From positions 1 through 64,000 of the forward strand of contig CABYYJ010000004.1 in assembly GCA_902523185.1 (NCBI GenBank): DNA of 64,000 nt, given 5' to 3'. How positions within the stretch are numbered: position 1 is the stretch's first letter; every line of letters starts with the position of its first letter. A program made the translations under genes and the position numbers. This document shows positions 1 to 11,954 of the stretch, piece by piece. The DNA is from an uncultured Pelagibacteraceae bacterium. Its GTDB lineage: Bacteria; Pseudomonadota; Alphaproteobacteria; Pelagibacterales; Pelagibacteraceae. Below the pieces are notes generated by a model. The model made no database searches and had not been told where the DNA came from. It saw only the letters and a program-made list of their open reading frames with translations.

Positions 1-284
1 TTTTTTTATATAAAAATATAAATTTAAAAAATTTTCTGAAAAAAAAATCTTCAATTTTTCTGGGGATAGATGATTATCAAAAGATTAAATGTTTTGAGGA
101 TAGTTTCTTAACCTATTTTTCAAATAAAAAAAGATTTGAGGTAAATTTAATTGATAAATTACCACTAGAGGAAGCTTGTGATAACATAAATTCTTTTGTT
201 CAATTTGGGTGGAAAAGTGAGGCAGTGCCTTTTATTCCTGAAAAAAAGTCGTTAATTGCGAGATTTTTTGACCTTTTTAATTGA
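1..284 (+). CDS. C-terminal fragment of an unidentified protein
   Basis: An open frame enters from the left edge and stops at TGA 282-284, giving about 93 residues ending in IPEKKSLIARFFDLFN. I do not recognise the family. The last dozen residues could form an amphipathic helix like the membrane-targeting tail of FtsA, and lpxC often follows ftsA/ftsZ in alphaproteobacteria, but the rest does not resemble FtsA or FtsZ, so I do not assign it. About 68 bases separate it from lpxC. Base composition matches the neighbours and the frame is free of stops throughout, so it is probably a real gene end. Confidence 0.45.
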   Translation, partial: FLYKNINLKNFLKKKSSIFLGIDDYQKIKCFEDSFLTYFSNKKRFEVNLIDKLPLEEACDNINSFVQFGWKSEAVPFIPEKKSLIARFFDLFN

Positions 285-352
285 GCTATTTGTTATTTTT
301 AGAAACATTAGTTGTTTTAATTATAATCGCTCATTTGTGTATAAGGCTATAG

Positions 353-1282
353 ATGCTTAAAACATTTCAACATACTTTAAACGAGCCAGTAAATTTTAAA
401 GGTATCGGTCTTCACACAGGTAAAATTGCTAAACTAAAAGTAGTTCCTGGAAAGGATGATCAAGGAATAATTTTTAAAAGAACAGATCTTTCAGAAAAGA
501 ACTTAATCTCTGCAAAATATCAAAATGTATCATCTGCAAAACTTTGTACCACTTTAGAAAATGAGTATGGAACAAAAGTTTCAACCGTTGAACATTTATT
601 GGCTGCCCTTTATATTTCAGATATAGACAATGCAACTATAGAAATTGACAATGAAGAGGTTCCAATAATGGATGGATCTGCAAAAGATTTTCTAGACGCA
701 TTTGAAAGAACGGGAATTAGAAAGTTAACAAAAAAAAGAAAATATTATAAAATTTTAAATAAAGTAGAATTAAAAGACGGAGGGAAAAAAATTTCTATTG
801 AACCTAACGATACCTCTTCATTTGAGGTAAGCTTCCAATTAAATTACAACAACCAAATTATTGGAAAACAAAAGAATATTATAAACTTTCAATCTGATGA
901 TTTAGAAAATATTATTCATTCTAGAACTTTTTGTTTGTTTGAAGATATTGAAAAAATTAAAAAGTTAGGATTAGCGAAGGGTGGTTCTTTAGACAACGCA
1001 GTAGTAGTAGATAAAGATAAAGTTTTAAATGATGGCGGTTTGAGAAACAATAAAGAGTTCGTAAATCATAAAATTTTAGATTTGGCTGGTGATTTTCTTT
1101 TGTTAGGATTAAGAATAATAGGTAGGGTAGATTGTTATCAAGGTGGCCACGAACTAACAAACAAATTTTTAAGAAAATTGAATAGCCTAAATGCTTGTTC
1201 AACAACGGTCGAAGTAAAAAATATATTAATAGCAAAAAAATCAAGAAATAATCAAATTAATAAGATTGCAGTTAACGCTTAA
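353..1282 (+). CDS. lpxC: UDP-3-O-acyl-N-acetylglucosamine deacetylase
   Basis: LpxC is the zinc-dependent cytoplasmic deacetylase that commits UDP-acyl-GlcNAc to lipid A synthesis. The 309-residue product has the expected length and duplicated fold. It shows the N-terminal GIGLHTG motif (18-24), the first zinc ligand in STVEHLLAAL (H81), the RTF segment near 191, the HKILDLAGD motif (H239, D243) that supplies two more ligands, and the catalytic His in YQGGHELTN (H266). The chosen ATG at 353 starts MLKTFQHTL, normal for the family. A TATAAG box at 340-345 lies 7 nt before the ATG and no Shine-Dalgarno is visible. bamD follows after 50 bases. The gene implies that this lineage makes lipid A. 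Confidence 0.95.
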   Translation: MLKTFQHTLNEPVNFKGIGLHTGKIAKLKVVPGKDDQGIIFKRTDLSEKNLISAKYQNVSSAKLCTTLENEYGTKVSTVEHLLAALYISDIDNATIEIDNEEVPIMDGSAKDFLDAFERTGIRKLTKKRKYYKILNKVELKDGGKKISIEPNDTSSFEVSFQLNYNNQIIGKQKNIINFQSDDLENIIHSRTFCLFEDIEKIKKLGLAKGGSLDNAVVVDKDKVLNDGGLRNNKEFVNHKILDLAGDFLLLGLRIIGRVDCYQGGHELTNKFLRKLNSLNACSTTVEVKNILIAKKSRNNQINKIAVNA

Positions 1283-1332
1283 TCTAAATTTTTAACATTC
1301 TAATTTAAAATTATTCTGTTATTAATTTAGTT

Positions 1333-2172
1333 ATGTTTTCTAAATTTGCTTTAGTAATAACTCTTTCTCTTTTAACCTTATCCTGCTCTGGTGCTAAAAA
1401 AGATGCTATCTACGAACCATCAAATAAATTAAATCCTTATGATTTATATAAAGAGGGAATAGAAGCTTTCGAAATAAATGATTATTTTTTTGCAAGTAAA
1501 AAATTCTCTGAGGCAGAATTAAATTTTGAAAATATTGAACTTGCAGCAAAATCAGCAATTATGTCAAGTTATTCGCTGTATGGAATTAGTTTTTATGATG
1601 ACGCATTACAAAATTTAGAAAGATATTTAAGAACTTACCCTGCAGATAAGAATGTAATTTACGCGCACTATTTAATCGCGATAATTTATTTTGAACAAAT
1701 TGAAGACGAGAAAAAAGATTTAAATCCTTTAATGGAAGCTAATAAAAAAATAGAATTTTTTTTTAAACAAATACCCCAATTCGGATTATGCGATAGATTT
1801 GAGATTTAAAAAAGATTTAATAGTAAATCAATTGGCCGCAAAAGAATTGTTTGTTGCAAAATATTACATTTCAACTCAAAAATGGATTCCAGCAATTAAT
1901 AGACTTAAAATTATAGTAAATAAATACGATAAAACAATTTTTATAGAGGAAGCACTTCATCGTTTAGTAGAAATTCACTATCATTTAGGATTGGAGAATG
2001 AATCAAAAAAATACGCAAAAATACTAGGATATAATTATAATTCAAGTGAGTGGTTTAAACAGTCTTATAAAGTTTTAAATAAAAATTATCAAATAAAAGA
2101 AGATAAGAAAAAAAAGGAAAAAACTCTTTCTGAAAAAAGTTTTTTAAAAAAAATAGTTGAAATAATTAAGTA

Positions 2173-2173
<1 letters not shown>
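1333..2173 (+). pseudogene. bamD: Outer-membrane assembly lipoprotein BamD, one frameshift
   Basis: BamD (ComL/YfiO) is the TPR-repeat lipoprotein of the BAM complex that inserts beta-barrel proteins in the outer membrane. The first part (1333-1809) starts with a lipoprotein signal ending in the lipobox LTLSC and reads into TPR helices with LERYLRTYPADKNVIYAHYLIA. The second part (from about 1775 to 2173) continues with RFKKDLIVNQLAAKE, the hallmark BamD motif. The frame breaks at the C run 1774-1777: dropping one C restores IPNSDYAIDLRFKKDL. BamD is normally essential, so a sequencing or assembly insertion is more likely than real loss. The stop codon overlaps the ligA start (TAATG). Confidence 0.85.
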
Positions 2174-4197
<2,024 letters not shown>

Positions 4198-4209
<12 letters not shown>

Positions 4210-5916
4210 ACAAGCTTTTTTAAGCTCAATTTTTTCTGAAATACTCATAAAATTTTTAAGATTTTTAAATACCTTGTGATGGTATTGATTGAGCCATTTC
4301 TTTTCATTTTTATTTAACATTCTCGTTTCAATTAAATCTTTATCAATTGGTACCATAGTCAAATTTTCAAAAAACTTTGTATTTTTCTTTTTCTTTACAT
4401 AAATCAAATTTTCAATTCTAATTCCAAATTTATTTTTTTTATAATATCCAGGTTCATTTGATACAACCATTCCTTCTTGGAATTTAACTTTGTTATTTTT
4501 TGAAATAGCCTGAGGGCCCTCATGCACATTTAGAAAATAACCTACCCCATGACCAGTTCCGTGAGCATAATTTAGACCAATTTGTTTTAAATATTTTCTA
4601 GCGATTGTGTCAATATGTGCGCCAGTAGAATTTTTTTTGATTTTAAAATTTGAGACTGCAATGTGACCTTTTAAAACTCTTGTAAAAATATTTTTTATTT
4701 CTTTACTCTGATTTCCTAATGTAATTGTTCTAGTAACATCAGTTGTTCCAAATTCATATTGACCACCAGAATCTATCAAATATAAATCTCCCTTTTTAAG
4801 TTTTCTATTTGATTTTTCATCGGCTTTATAATGAATAATTGCCCCATTTGGGCCACTGCCTGAAATTGTAGGAAAGCTTAAAAATTTGAATTTTTTACTC
4901 TGTTTTCTAAATCTTAATAATTTATCAGAACCACTTATTTCAGTAACTTTTTTTTTACTAAAACTCCTCTTAACCCAAAATAAATACTTTGTTAAAGCCA
5001 CACCATCATAAATATGAGCAACTTTTATATTTTCTATTTCTTTCTTATTTTTTAAAGCCTTAAAATAATAAATTGGATCTTGCTCTTTAAGTATAGTGTT
5101 ACTTTTTGATATAATACTTTTATAATAATAAGAACAAGTAACATTGTCTAAAATAAAATTCTTATTATTAATTTTAGATAGAACAATTTCCAACGAACTT
5201 ATGTCAGCAAAGTTAATTCCTTTAAAATAAGTCTTAAAAGTCGATGGAATTTTTTTCGGATCACAAAAAAAAATTATATCTCCATTTTTACTTATTAAGA
5301 CCAAACAAAGAGGGATTGGTGTATATTCAACATCTTTTCCTCTTATATTTAACAACCATGCACTATTCTCAGGTGCGGTGACGAATTGGAAATCAGCACC
5401 CTTTTTTTTTAATAATTTTTTTATTTTATATATTTTTGATTTGTGTCCACTTCCAATAGAATTACTTGGAAGTCTATAAAATTTTTTTTTATTTATTTGA
5501 ATTTTCCTTTTCCAAATTTCATCAACCAAATTTTCATTTACTGGTTTAAAAAAACATTTACTTTTAACAAAAAAAATATCCAATGTTTTTTGAGTAAAAA
5601 GTTTTGGATCAAATCCAATCGTCAATTTTTTGTTTTTTAAAATTTCATGTGGCATTATATCCGGAAATGTTACAATTTTAAAAAATTTTCCACTTTGATT
5701 AAAAGCTTGCAAAGTATATCTTCCGTCTACAAATAGATAATTTTTATCTTTTAAAATTAAAGAGAATCCATACGACCCAGTAAAATTTGATATATAGCTT
5801 AATCTATCATTGTAACTGGATAAATATTCATTGAAAAATTCATCATTTTTGGGAATTAAGTAACCATCAATATTTTCTCTTTTAAAAATATTTCTTAACT
5901 TTTTTATTTTTTCCAT
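4198..5916 (-). CDS. pepP: Xaa-Pro aminopeptidase, M24B family
   Basis: A 572-residue creatinase-fold dimetal aminopeptidase that removes N-terminal residues preceding proline. It has two non-catalytic N-terminal creatinase-like domains (about 1-300) followed by the catalytic pita-bread domain. The SGSGPNGAIIHY segment lies ahead of the metal ligands: two Asp in LIDSGGQYEFGTTDVTRT, His in HGTGHGVGYFLNVHEGP, Glu in NEPGYY, and a further Glu in the following FGIRIENL. The length matches the long (about 600-residue) bacterial and eukaryotic aminopeptidase P type. The start overlaps the 3' end of uvrD by 13 bases, so the two genes are probably co-transcribed and translationally coupled. The end overlaps convergent ligA. 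It probably recycles proline-containing peptides; the substrate is not deducible. Confidence 0.88.
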
Positions 5917-7952
5917 CTTAATGATTTATTTTTTTTGTACCTGTCCCACCCTGGACTTCTGTATTCTTTATCAAATTCAATAGTGTTGTCTTGATTAAAA
6001 TCAAAATCCTCATTATTTTCACTTAACGTGACCTCATTTTTTTCGACACTTTCATCTGGAATTTCATTTATAAACCTAGATGGTAAAGCATCCATCCAAT
6101 CTCCATGATAAGCCCTTTTCATTGCAAACGATAAATATGCCTCTTTTTTCGCTCTTGTAATACCAACGTACGCCAATCTCCTTTCTTCTTCTAAGGCAAA
6201 ATCACCTTTTTCCTCCAGGGATTTTTGGTGAGGAAATAACCCTTCTTCCCAACCAGGTAAAAAAACAACGTCAAATTCCAATCCTTTTGCTGCATGCATT
6301 GTCATGAGATTTATTTTTGCACCTTCCCACTCTTGGTCTATTGATGTAGCTAAAGCTACATGTTCTAAAAAACTTTGTAAGTTCTCATAGTCTTGCATTG
6401 CTCTTAATAATTCCTTTAAATTTTCTAATCTATTTTCATTTTCCAAATCTTTTTTATTTTTAAGCATAGATGAATATCCTGATTCATCTAATATCAATTT
6501 TAGTAAATCGTAGTGTTTTAAGTTTGCCGAGTCCTTCCGCCATTTGTGAATCATATTTATCAATTGATTAAGTGAAGTTTTAATTTTTGGCTTGAACTCT
6601 CCCTTTTCTAACATTTTCATTATTGCGTCTTCTAGAGACAACTTGTTTGCTTTACTAAAAGCATGAATTTGACTTAAAGTACTTTCTCCAATTCCTCTTT
6701 TAGGAGCACCCATAACTCTCTCTAAAGCTAAGTCATCAAATTTTTGGTTTATAATTCTTAAATAAGAAACTGCATCTTTAATTTCAGCTCTTTCATAAAA
6801 TTTTATACCTCCTAAAACTCTATATCCAATACCTAATTGTAAAAATCTCTCTTCAAATTCTCTGGTCTGATAAATAGCTCTTACTAAGATTGAAACATCA
6901 TTAAGAGAATAATTATTTTTGATTTTTTGTTCTATAATGTCACTTATACCTTGTGCTTCCTCTTTACCATTTCTATAACAGTTTAGTTTCACAAGTTCAC
7001 CCTGTGTAGCCGATGACCATAATTTTTTACCCACCCTATTGGTGTTGTTAGAGATCAAATGAGAGGCAGTATCTAAAATATTTTTTGTTGACCTATAGTT
7101 TTGCTCTAACTTAAATACTTTACAATTTTTGTAAATTTGGTCAAAAGTAAGAAAATTTTTAATTTCCGCACCCCTCCAACTATAAATTGATTGGTCATCA
7201 TCGCCTACACAACATATATTTTGATTTTTATTAACTAATAAATTTAACCACTTATTTTGAATAAAATTTGTATCTTGGAACTCATCAACTAAAACATATT
7301 TAAAATTGCTATGATAAATTTCTTTTATATCGTTATGTTCTTCAAAAAGTTTTACACAAAATAAAATTAAATCTCCAAAATCAAATGCATTTAGATCCTT
7401 AGTTTTATTTTGATAAATTTCATAAACTTTTAAAACTGATTTAATTATCGAGCCCGATTTTTCTATATTTACATCTTTAGGTAATAGACCCTTATTTTTC
7501 CATTGGTCAATGTGATACATAATTAATTGTGGAGAAAATTTTTTTGCGTCAAGATTTTCTGCTTTGACTATATTTCTAATTAGTTTTTTTTGATCATCAG
7601 TATCTATAATTGTAAAATTACTTTTGTAACCTAGTGCTTCTGCATGTCTTCTTAGTAACTTAACGCTAATTGAATGAAAAGTACCTAGCCAAGGAACTGC
7701 ATTTCGACTTCCCTTAATAAATTGCATAACTCTATTTTGCATTTCTTTTGCAGCTTTATTAGTAAATGTCACACACAAAATTTGATTTGAAAAAGCTTTT
7801 TTTTGATTGATTATATGAATAAGTCTAGTAGTCAGAACTCTAGTTTTACCTGAACCAGCTCCAGCAACAATTAAGTTGGGGCCTTCAGTGCTAAGGACTG
7901 CTTCTTTTTGTTCTTTGTTAAGTTTTTCTATTAATTTATCTATGCTATTCAT
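5904..7952 (-). CDS. uvrD: UvrD/PcrA-type superfamily 1 DNA helicase
   Basis: A 682-residue ATP-dependent 3'-5' DNA helicase for nucleotide-excision and mismatch repair and for fork maintenance. The helicase motifs are in order: Walker A AGAGSGKT (30-37), motif Ia TFTNKAAKEM, motif II (Walker B) VDEFQDTN, motif III GDDDQSIYSWRGA, motif IV LEQNYRS, motif V MTMHAAKGLEFDVVFLPG and motif VI EEERRLAYVGITRAKK. The length is typical of UvrD/PcrA, and there is no RecB nuclease domain. The gene starts at ATG 7950-7952, divergent from the AsmA-like gene with a 44-base spacer, and runs into pepP with a short overlap. Confidence 0.93.
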   Translation of the reverse strand: MNSIDKLIEKLNKEQKEAVLSTEGPNLIVAGAGSGKTRVLTTRLIHIINQKKAFSNQILCVTFTNKAAKEMQNRVMQFIKGSRNAVPWLGTFHSISVKLLRRHAEALGYKSNFTIIDTDDQKKLIRNIVKAENLDAKKFSPQLIMYHIDQWKNKGLLPKDVNIEKSGSIIKSVLKVYEIYQNKTKDLNAFDFGDLILFCVKLFEEHNDIKEIYHSNFKYVLVDEFQDTNFIQNKWLNLLVNKNQNICCVGDDDQSIYSWRGAEIKNFLTFDQIYKNCKVFKLEQNYRSTKNILDTASHLISNNTNRVGKKLWSSATQGELVKLNCYRNGKEEAQGISDIIEQKIKNNYSLNDVSILVRAIYQTREFEERFLQLGIGYRVLGGIKFYERAEIKDAVSYLRIINQKFDDLALERVMGAPKRGIGESTLSQIHAFSKANKLSLEDAIMKMLEKGEFKPKIKTSLNQLINMIHKWRKDSANLKHYDLLKLILDESGYSSMLKNKKDLENENRLENLKELLRAMQDYENLQSFLEHVALATSIDQEWEGAKINLMTMHAAKGLEFDVVFLPGWEEGLFPHQKSLEEKGDFALEEERRLAYVGITRAKKEAYLSFAMKRAYHGDWMDALPSRFINEIPDESVEKNEVTLSENNEDFDFNQDNTIEFDKEYRSPGWDRYKKNKSLRWKK

Positions 7953-7996
7953 AATTAAGGAATTTAATTTATATACTAGTTATAAATATAAAAAAG

Positions 7997-9400
7997 ATGA
8001 TTAATAAATTTGACAAAATAATTAACAACAAATTTTCTGTATTTTTTAAATTTGTTTTTTTTCTTAGATATCTTTTTTTAATTTTCTTTGTCGCAACTGT
8101 CTTATTTTTGTCAATACCCGGATTTTTTGACTATGAAAAGAGAAAGCCAGTTATCAAGAATTATCTATATCAGAATTATGGATTAAAAATAACGAACATG
8201 GAGAGAATTGAGTTTAAAGCTCTTCCTGTTCCTAATTTGGAAATTAGAAACATCACAACAACTTTTTTTTCTGGTGATGTTGCGATTAAAAGCAAAAAGT
8301 TAACATTATATCCTAAATTATTTAGTATTTATAATTACGATAATTTTAGCGTCAGAAGAATAAAATTAGAAAACAATAATATCGACACAAGTTTAGAGAA
8401 AATTAAAAATTTGAGCAATACAATCTTTAACTTAAAAAAAAAAATTTTTTTAAAAAATTTAAATATTATTTTAAAAAACAATGAAGATAAAATTTTTGAA
8501 ATAAAAAAAATCAATTACTTAAATTATGGTTATAAGAAAAATATTATGATCGGTGAAATTTTTAATCAGAAATTCAAAATTAAGTTAGATGATAAATTAA
8601 AAGAACTAAAATTAAATTTACCGAATATTGGCGTTTCCTCAAAATTGAACATTGACGGTTACACAAAAGACACAGGTTTCGATGGGCTTTTAAAGGGTAA
8701 GATTCTAAAATCTCAATTCAAATTAAAATTTTCATACGATAAAAACAAAATTGAGATCAATGAATTTTTTTTTAGGAATAAAAATATCTCTTTTAAAAGT
8801 GAAGGTAATTTAAAATTCATTCCTTATTTTAAAACTAATTTAGTTTCAAGAATAATAGATATAGATACAAAGTTATTGTCTCAATTAGAAATTAATAGAA
8901 TAATAAACTCAAAAGATTTCATAAAAAAAATTAACTTAAAAAAAAAAATAATGTTTAAATCAAAAACATTTAATAATGATTTAATTGATGAATTAAATTT
9001 AGATATGGATTTGGCTTATGGTAGATTAAATATTTTGAAAGATTTCAAAATTTCAAATAGCACCTTTACCTGTAAAAATAATATAAATTTATTTGATGAC
9101 TTTCCAATTTTCTACTTTAATTGTTTAATTAATACTTCAGATAAGAAAAAACTATTAAAAAAAATACAAATTAAGTATAAAAATAAGGATGAGCCTTTTC
9201 ATTTAGAGGTAAAAGGTAACTTAAACGTTTTAAACAATAAGGTAAATTTCGAAAACATTAAATTACGGAGTGGTTATAAAGCTTCGGAAGAGGATTTAAA
9301 ATATTTTAAATCTACCTTTGAAAGTATAATTTTTGATCAAACGTTTATTCAGATGTTTAAAATTTCAAAAATAAAAAAGTTTATTCTTGAAATATCTTAA
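7997..9400 (+). CDS. AsmA-like membrane-anchored protein
   Basis: A 467-residue protein with one hydrophobic segment near the N-terminus (about residues 18-43). A DYEKRKPVIKNYLYQNYGL segment follows, then a lengthy lysine- and asparagine-rich region of predicted beta strands with repeated LKI/FKL stretches. This layout matches AsmA/TamB-like proteins, which span the periplasm and take part in phospholipid transport to, or assembly of, the outer membrane. The assignment rests on architecture and the N-terminal motif, not on a diagnostic active site. It is divergent from uvrD and convergent with fumC (1-base gap). Lysine homopolymers are frequent, as elsewhere here. Confidence 0.55.
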   Translation: MINKFDKIINNKFSVFFKFVFFLRYLFLIFFVATVLFLSIPGFFDYEKRKPVIKNYLYQNYGLKITNMERIEFKALPVPNLEIRNITTTFFSGDVAIKSKKLTLYPKLFSIYNYDNFSVRRIKLENNNIDTSLEKIKNLSNTIFNLKKKIFLKNLNIILKNNEDKIFEIKKINYLNYGYKKNIMIGEIFNQKFKIKLDDKLKELKLNLPNIGVSSKLNIDGYTKDTGFDGLLKGKILKSQFKLKFSYDKNKIEINEFFFRNKNISFKSEGNLKFIPYFKTNLVSRIIDIDTKLLSQLEINRIINSKDFIKKINLKKKIMFKSKTFNNDLIDELNLDMDLAYGRLNILKDFKISNSTFTCKNNINLFDDFPIFYFNCLINTSDKKKLLKKIQIKYKNKDEPFHLEVKGNLNVLNNKVNFENIKLRSGYKASEEDLKYFKSTFESIIFDQTFIQMFKISKIKKFILEIS

Positions 9401-9401
9401 C

Positions 9402-10790
9402 TCACTTTGGTTTTGTCATATGAAGAGGATTCATTAATTTATCATAATCTTTTTCTTTAATTAGACCCGCTTTAATTACCTCATGTTTTAAAGTTGTACC
9501 GTTTTTATGGGCTGACTTTGCTATTTTAGCCGCTTTGTCATAACCAATTTTAGGAGCTAATGCTGTAACCATCATTAGCGAATTATCTAAAAGATATTTA
9601 ATTCTTTTCTTATCTGCTTTAATTCCTTTTACACAATAGAGTGCAAAGGTTTTTGCAGAGTCACTCATAATCTCAATAGATTGTAAAATATTATGAATGA
9701 TTAATGGTTTAAAAACGTTTAATTCAAAATGTCCATGAGATCCTGCCATTGTTATTCCATTGTGATTTCCAATTACTTTCACACAAACCATTGTAACTGC
9801 TTCTGATTGAGTAGGGTTAACTTTACCAGGCATAATTGATGAGCCAGGTTCATTAGAAGGTAGTACAAGTTCCCCATATCCAGCTCTTGGCCCAGATCCT
9901 AAAAATCTAATATCATTTGCGATTTTCATTAGACACACTGCTGTTGTATTTAGTGTGCCAGAAAAGTTAACAATTTCATCGTGTGCCGCTAAAGCTGCAA
10001 ATTTATTTTTTGATGGCTTAAATGGAAGTTTGGTAATTTTACTTATTTCTTTCACGATCTTTTTGTCAAAATTTTTCTTTGTGTTCAACCCTGTGCCAAC
10101 CGCAGTACCACCTTGAGCTAAATTGTATATTTCTTTAAGAGCATTTTCGATTCTTTCGATACATTTTTTCAATTGAGAATGATAACCAGAGAATTCTTGG
10201 CCTAAGGTCAAAGGAGTCGCATCTTGTAGATGGGTTCTTCCAACTTTTACAATCTTGTTAAATTCTTTAGATTTTGTTGCTAATTCTCTCTCTAAAAGTT
10301 TTAAAGAGGGTAGAAGTTTCTCTTTTGATTTTAAAGCAATAGAAATATGCATAGCAGTTGGAAAAACATCATTTGTTGACTGCGATTTATTTACATGATC
10401 ATTAGGATGTATCGGCTTTTTAGTACCCATTTTACCACCCATCATCTGAATAGCTCTGTTAGCTATGACTTCGTTTACATTCATGTTTGTTTGAGTACCA
10501 GACCCAGTCTGCCACACTTTTAAAGGAAAGTGTTTATCATGTTTTCCTTTGATTACTTCCTCTGAAGCTTTAACTATGTATTTACTTAATTTCTGGTCTA
10601 AATCTCTGTTTTTAGCATTAACTATTGCTGCAGCTTTTTTAATTATTGCGATCGAGTGAATGACTAATGGTCTGACCAAAAAATCACCTATATTAAAATA
10701 CTTATTGGATCTCTCAGTTGAAGCACCCCAATACTTATCACCAGGAACTCTTATTTTCCCAATACTATCGAATTCTATTCTGTATTTCAT
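9402..10790 (-). CDS. fumC: Class II fumarate hydratase
   Basis: Catalyses reversible hydration of fumarate to L-malate in the TCA cycle as an iron-independent tetramer. Visible motifs are GSGTQTNMNVNEVIANRA, THLQDATPLTLGQE, and the superfamily signature GSSIMPGKVNPTQSE containing the mobile-loop catalytic Ser. I choose ATG 10788-10790 (MKYRIEFDSIG), giving 462 residues. An in-frame ATG 12 codons upstream would add MPYKVYYIKESK, which is not usual for the family and lies in the divergent promoter spacer. The gene is convergent with the AsmA-like gene and divergent from the MazG-like gene. Confidence 0.94.
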   Translation of the reverse strand: MKYRIEFDSIGKIRVPGDKYWGASTERSNKYFNIGDFLVRPLVIHSIAIIKKAAAIVNAKNRDLDQKLSKYIVKASEEVIKGKHDKHFPLKVWQTGSGTQTNMNVNEVIANRAIQMMGGKMGTKKPIHPNDHVNKSQSTNDVFPTAMHISIALKSKEKLLPSLKLLERELATKSKEFNKIVKVGRTHLQDATPLTLGQEFSGYHSQLKKCIERIENALKEIYNLAQGGTAVGTGLNTKKNFDKKIVKEISKITKLPFKPSKNKFAALAAHDEIVNFSGTLNTTAVCLMKIANDIRFLGSGPRAGYGELVLPSNEPGSSIMPGKVNPTQSEAVTMVCVKVIGNHNGITMAGSHGHFELNVFKPLIIHNILQSIEIMSDSAKTFALYCVKGIKADKKRIKYLLDNSLMMVTALAPKIGYDKAAKIAKSAHKNGTTLKHEVIKAGLIKEKDYDKLMNPLHMTKPK

Positions 10791-10850
10791 CTTTGATTCT
10801 TTGATATAATACACCTTATAAGGCAATTATAAAACACAAAGGAACAAGAA

Positions 10851-11222
10851 ATGAGCAATTTTGAGCATGTTAAAAAATTTATGAAAACTTTTGGCCAAGA
10901 AGTTAAGGAAAAAGCTGAATTTCCAAGCAATAAAATTATATCTTTAAGATATGATTTGATTAGAGAAGAGCTTGATGAACTTAAAGATGCAATTGATAAA
11001 AAAGATATAAAAGAGGTGGCTGACGCTTTAACAGACATTTTATATGTAACTTATGGTGCTGGACATGCTTTTGGAATAAATTTAGACAAGTGTTTTGCAG
11101 AGGTTCAAAGCTCAAATATGAGCAAGTTAGGAGTGGACGGTAAACCAATCTACAATGAAAAAGGTAAAGTAATGAAAGGACCAAATTACTTTAAACCTGA
11201 CTTAAACAAGTTTGTAGCTTAA
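10851..11222 (+). CDS. MazG/HisE-like nucleotide pyrophosphohydrolase
   Basis: A 123-residue all-alpha NTP-PPase-fold protein. The metal-binding pattern REELDELKDAI (about residues 42-52) followed by EVADALTDILYVTYG (about 60-74) gives the EExxE...ExxD constellation of the MazG/phosphoribosyl-ATP pyrophosphohydrolase superfamily. The tail with EVQSSNMSKLG and NEKGKVMKGPNYFKPDL is typical of the HisE-like subgroup of unknown substrate. House-cleaning hydrolysis of a non-canonical nucleotide is a reasonable inference. AAAGGAA lies 6-12 nt before the ATG as a Shine-Dalgarno. The stop overlaps the next start (TAATG). Confidence 0.75.
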   Translation: MSNFEHVKKFMKTFGQEVKEKAEFPSNKIISLRYDLIREELDELKDAIDKKDIKEVADALTDILYVTYGAGHAFGINLDKCFAEVQSSNMSKLGVDGKPIYNEKGKVMKGPNYFKPDLNKFVA

Positions 11223-11302
11223 TGAAAAAAAATTATCATTGGATCCTTTTAGGAATAGCAGTCGGAATAGTTTTCTATATGTTGGATAAATATATTATTT
11301 AG
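11222..11302 (+). CDS. 26-residue single-pass membrane peptide
   Basis: ATG at 11222-11224 overlaps the stop codon of the MazG-like gene (TAATG), so translation is probably coupled. The product starts MKKNYHWILL and ends LDKYII. It is mostly one hydrophobic helix (about residues 6-21) with positive charges at the N-terminus, implying an N-in inner-membrane orientation. No family is recognised. It is the first of three small membrane-protein genes in a row, and the next begins 14 bases after its stop. Confidence 0.5.
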   Translation: MKKNYHWILLGIAVGIVFYMLDKYII

Positions 11303-11316
11303 CAATAAATTGAGAA

Positions 11317-11556
11317 ATGAAAAAATTAAAACCTAAACCTCATCAATTGTGGGCTTGGTGTTCTACTTTAACAATTTTAGCTGGTGCTATAACTGCAGCT
11401 CTAGGTTATTATCCTTTGTATTGTTATATTTTTTTGATTGGAAATAGTGGTTTAGCAATTGTGTCGTGGTTATGGAACGAGAAATCTTTAGTTGCTTTAA
11501 ACACTGGTTTGGCCAGTATTTATTTAATTGGTTTGATAAACCTTTATTTTAATTAG
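11317..11556 (+). CDS. Small integral membrane protein of unknown function
   Basis: A 79-residue protein starting MKKLKPKPHQLWAWCST, then three closely spaced hydrophobic helices (about 13-30, 33-50 and 58-77) joined by short loops with WLWNEKS. No catalytic or binding motif is visible and I do not recognise the family. The short positively charged N-terminus suggests a cytoplasmic start. The gene lies in the same direction as its neighbours with small gaps and may be part of one transcript starting at the MazG-like gene. Confidence 0.6.
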   Translation: MKKLKPKPHQLWAWCSTLTILAGAITAALGYYPLYCYIFLIGNSGLAIVSWLWNEKSLVALNTGLASIYLIGLINLYFN

Positions 11557-11590
11557 AATAACTTTAATAAAAAATAAAAATTAGTATTAC

Positions 11591-11953
11591 ATGTACGAAT
11601 ATTTGGCTAATATCACATTATTGTTTCACTTTATATTTATTTTATTTGTTATTTTTGGAGGATTTCTCTTTTTTTTATTTTCAAAAATTATTTATTTTCA
11701 CATTCCTGCTTTAATTTGGGGAATATACATAGAATTCACAAATTCTATTTGTCCATTAACTTATCTTGAAAACTGGTTTTTATTTAAAAGCGACTTAACA
11801 ACATATTCTAATGGTTTTATAAATAATTATATACTTGCATTTGTCTATCCAAAAGATTTAACAGCTGATATTCAATTTTACCTAGGTATAGCATTGATAA
11901 TAATCAATATTTTTATTTACGGATTTATTATTAAAAATATTATAAAAAAATAA
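11591..11953 (+). CDS. DUF2784 family membrane protein
   Basis: A 120-residue inner-membrane protein with about four hydrophobic helices. The family signature is clear: an N-terminal LLFHFIFILFVIFGG helix, HIPALIWGIYIEFTNSICPLTYLENW (conserved Cys-Pro-Leu-Thr and Glu-Asn-Trp), and an INNYILAFVYP segment before the last helix. The molecular function of DUF2784 is not known. The stop codon is followed at once by the first copy of a hairpin repeat (11955-11975), which starts the accessory region beside the tmRNA. Confidence 0.75.
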   Translation: MYEYLANITLLFHFIFILFVIFGGFLFFLFSKIIYFHIPALIWGIYIEFTNSICPLTYLENWFLFKSDLTTYSNGFINNYILAFVYPKDLTADIQFYLGIALIIINIFIYGFIIKNIIKK

Positions 11954-11954
11954 T

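Noticed and set aside
957-1244. 95-codon minus-strand ORF inside lpxC
   Set aside because: It is a complement shadow of a clearly conserved gene with a leucine-rich, low-complexity product and no family features.
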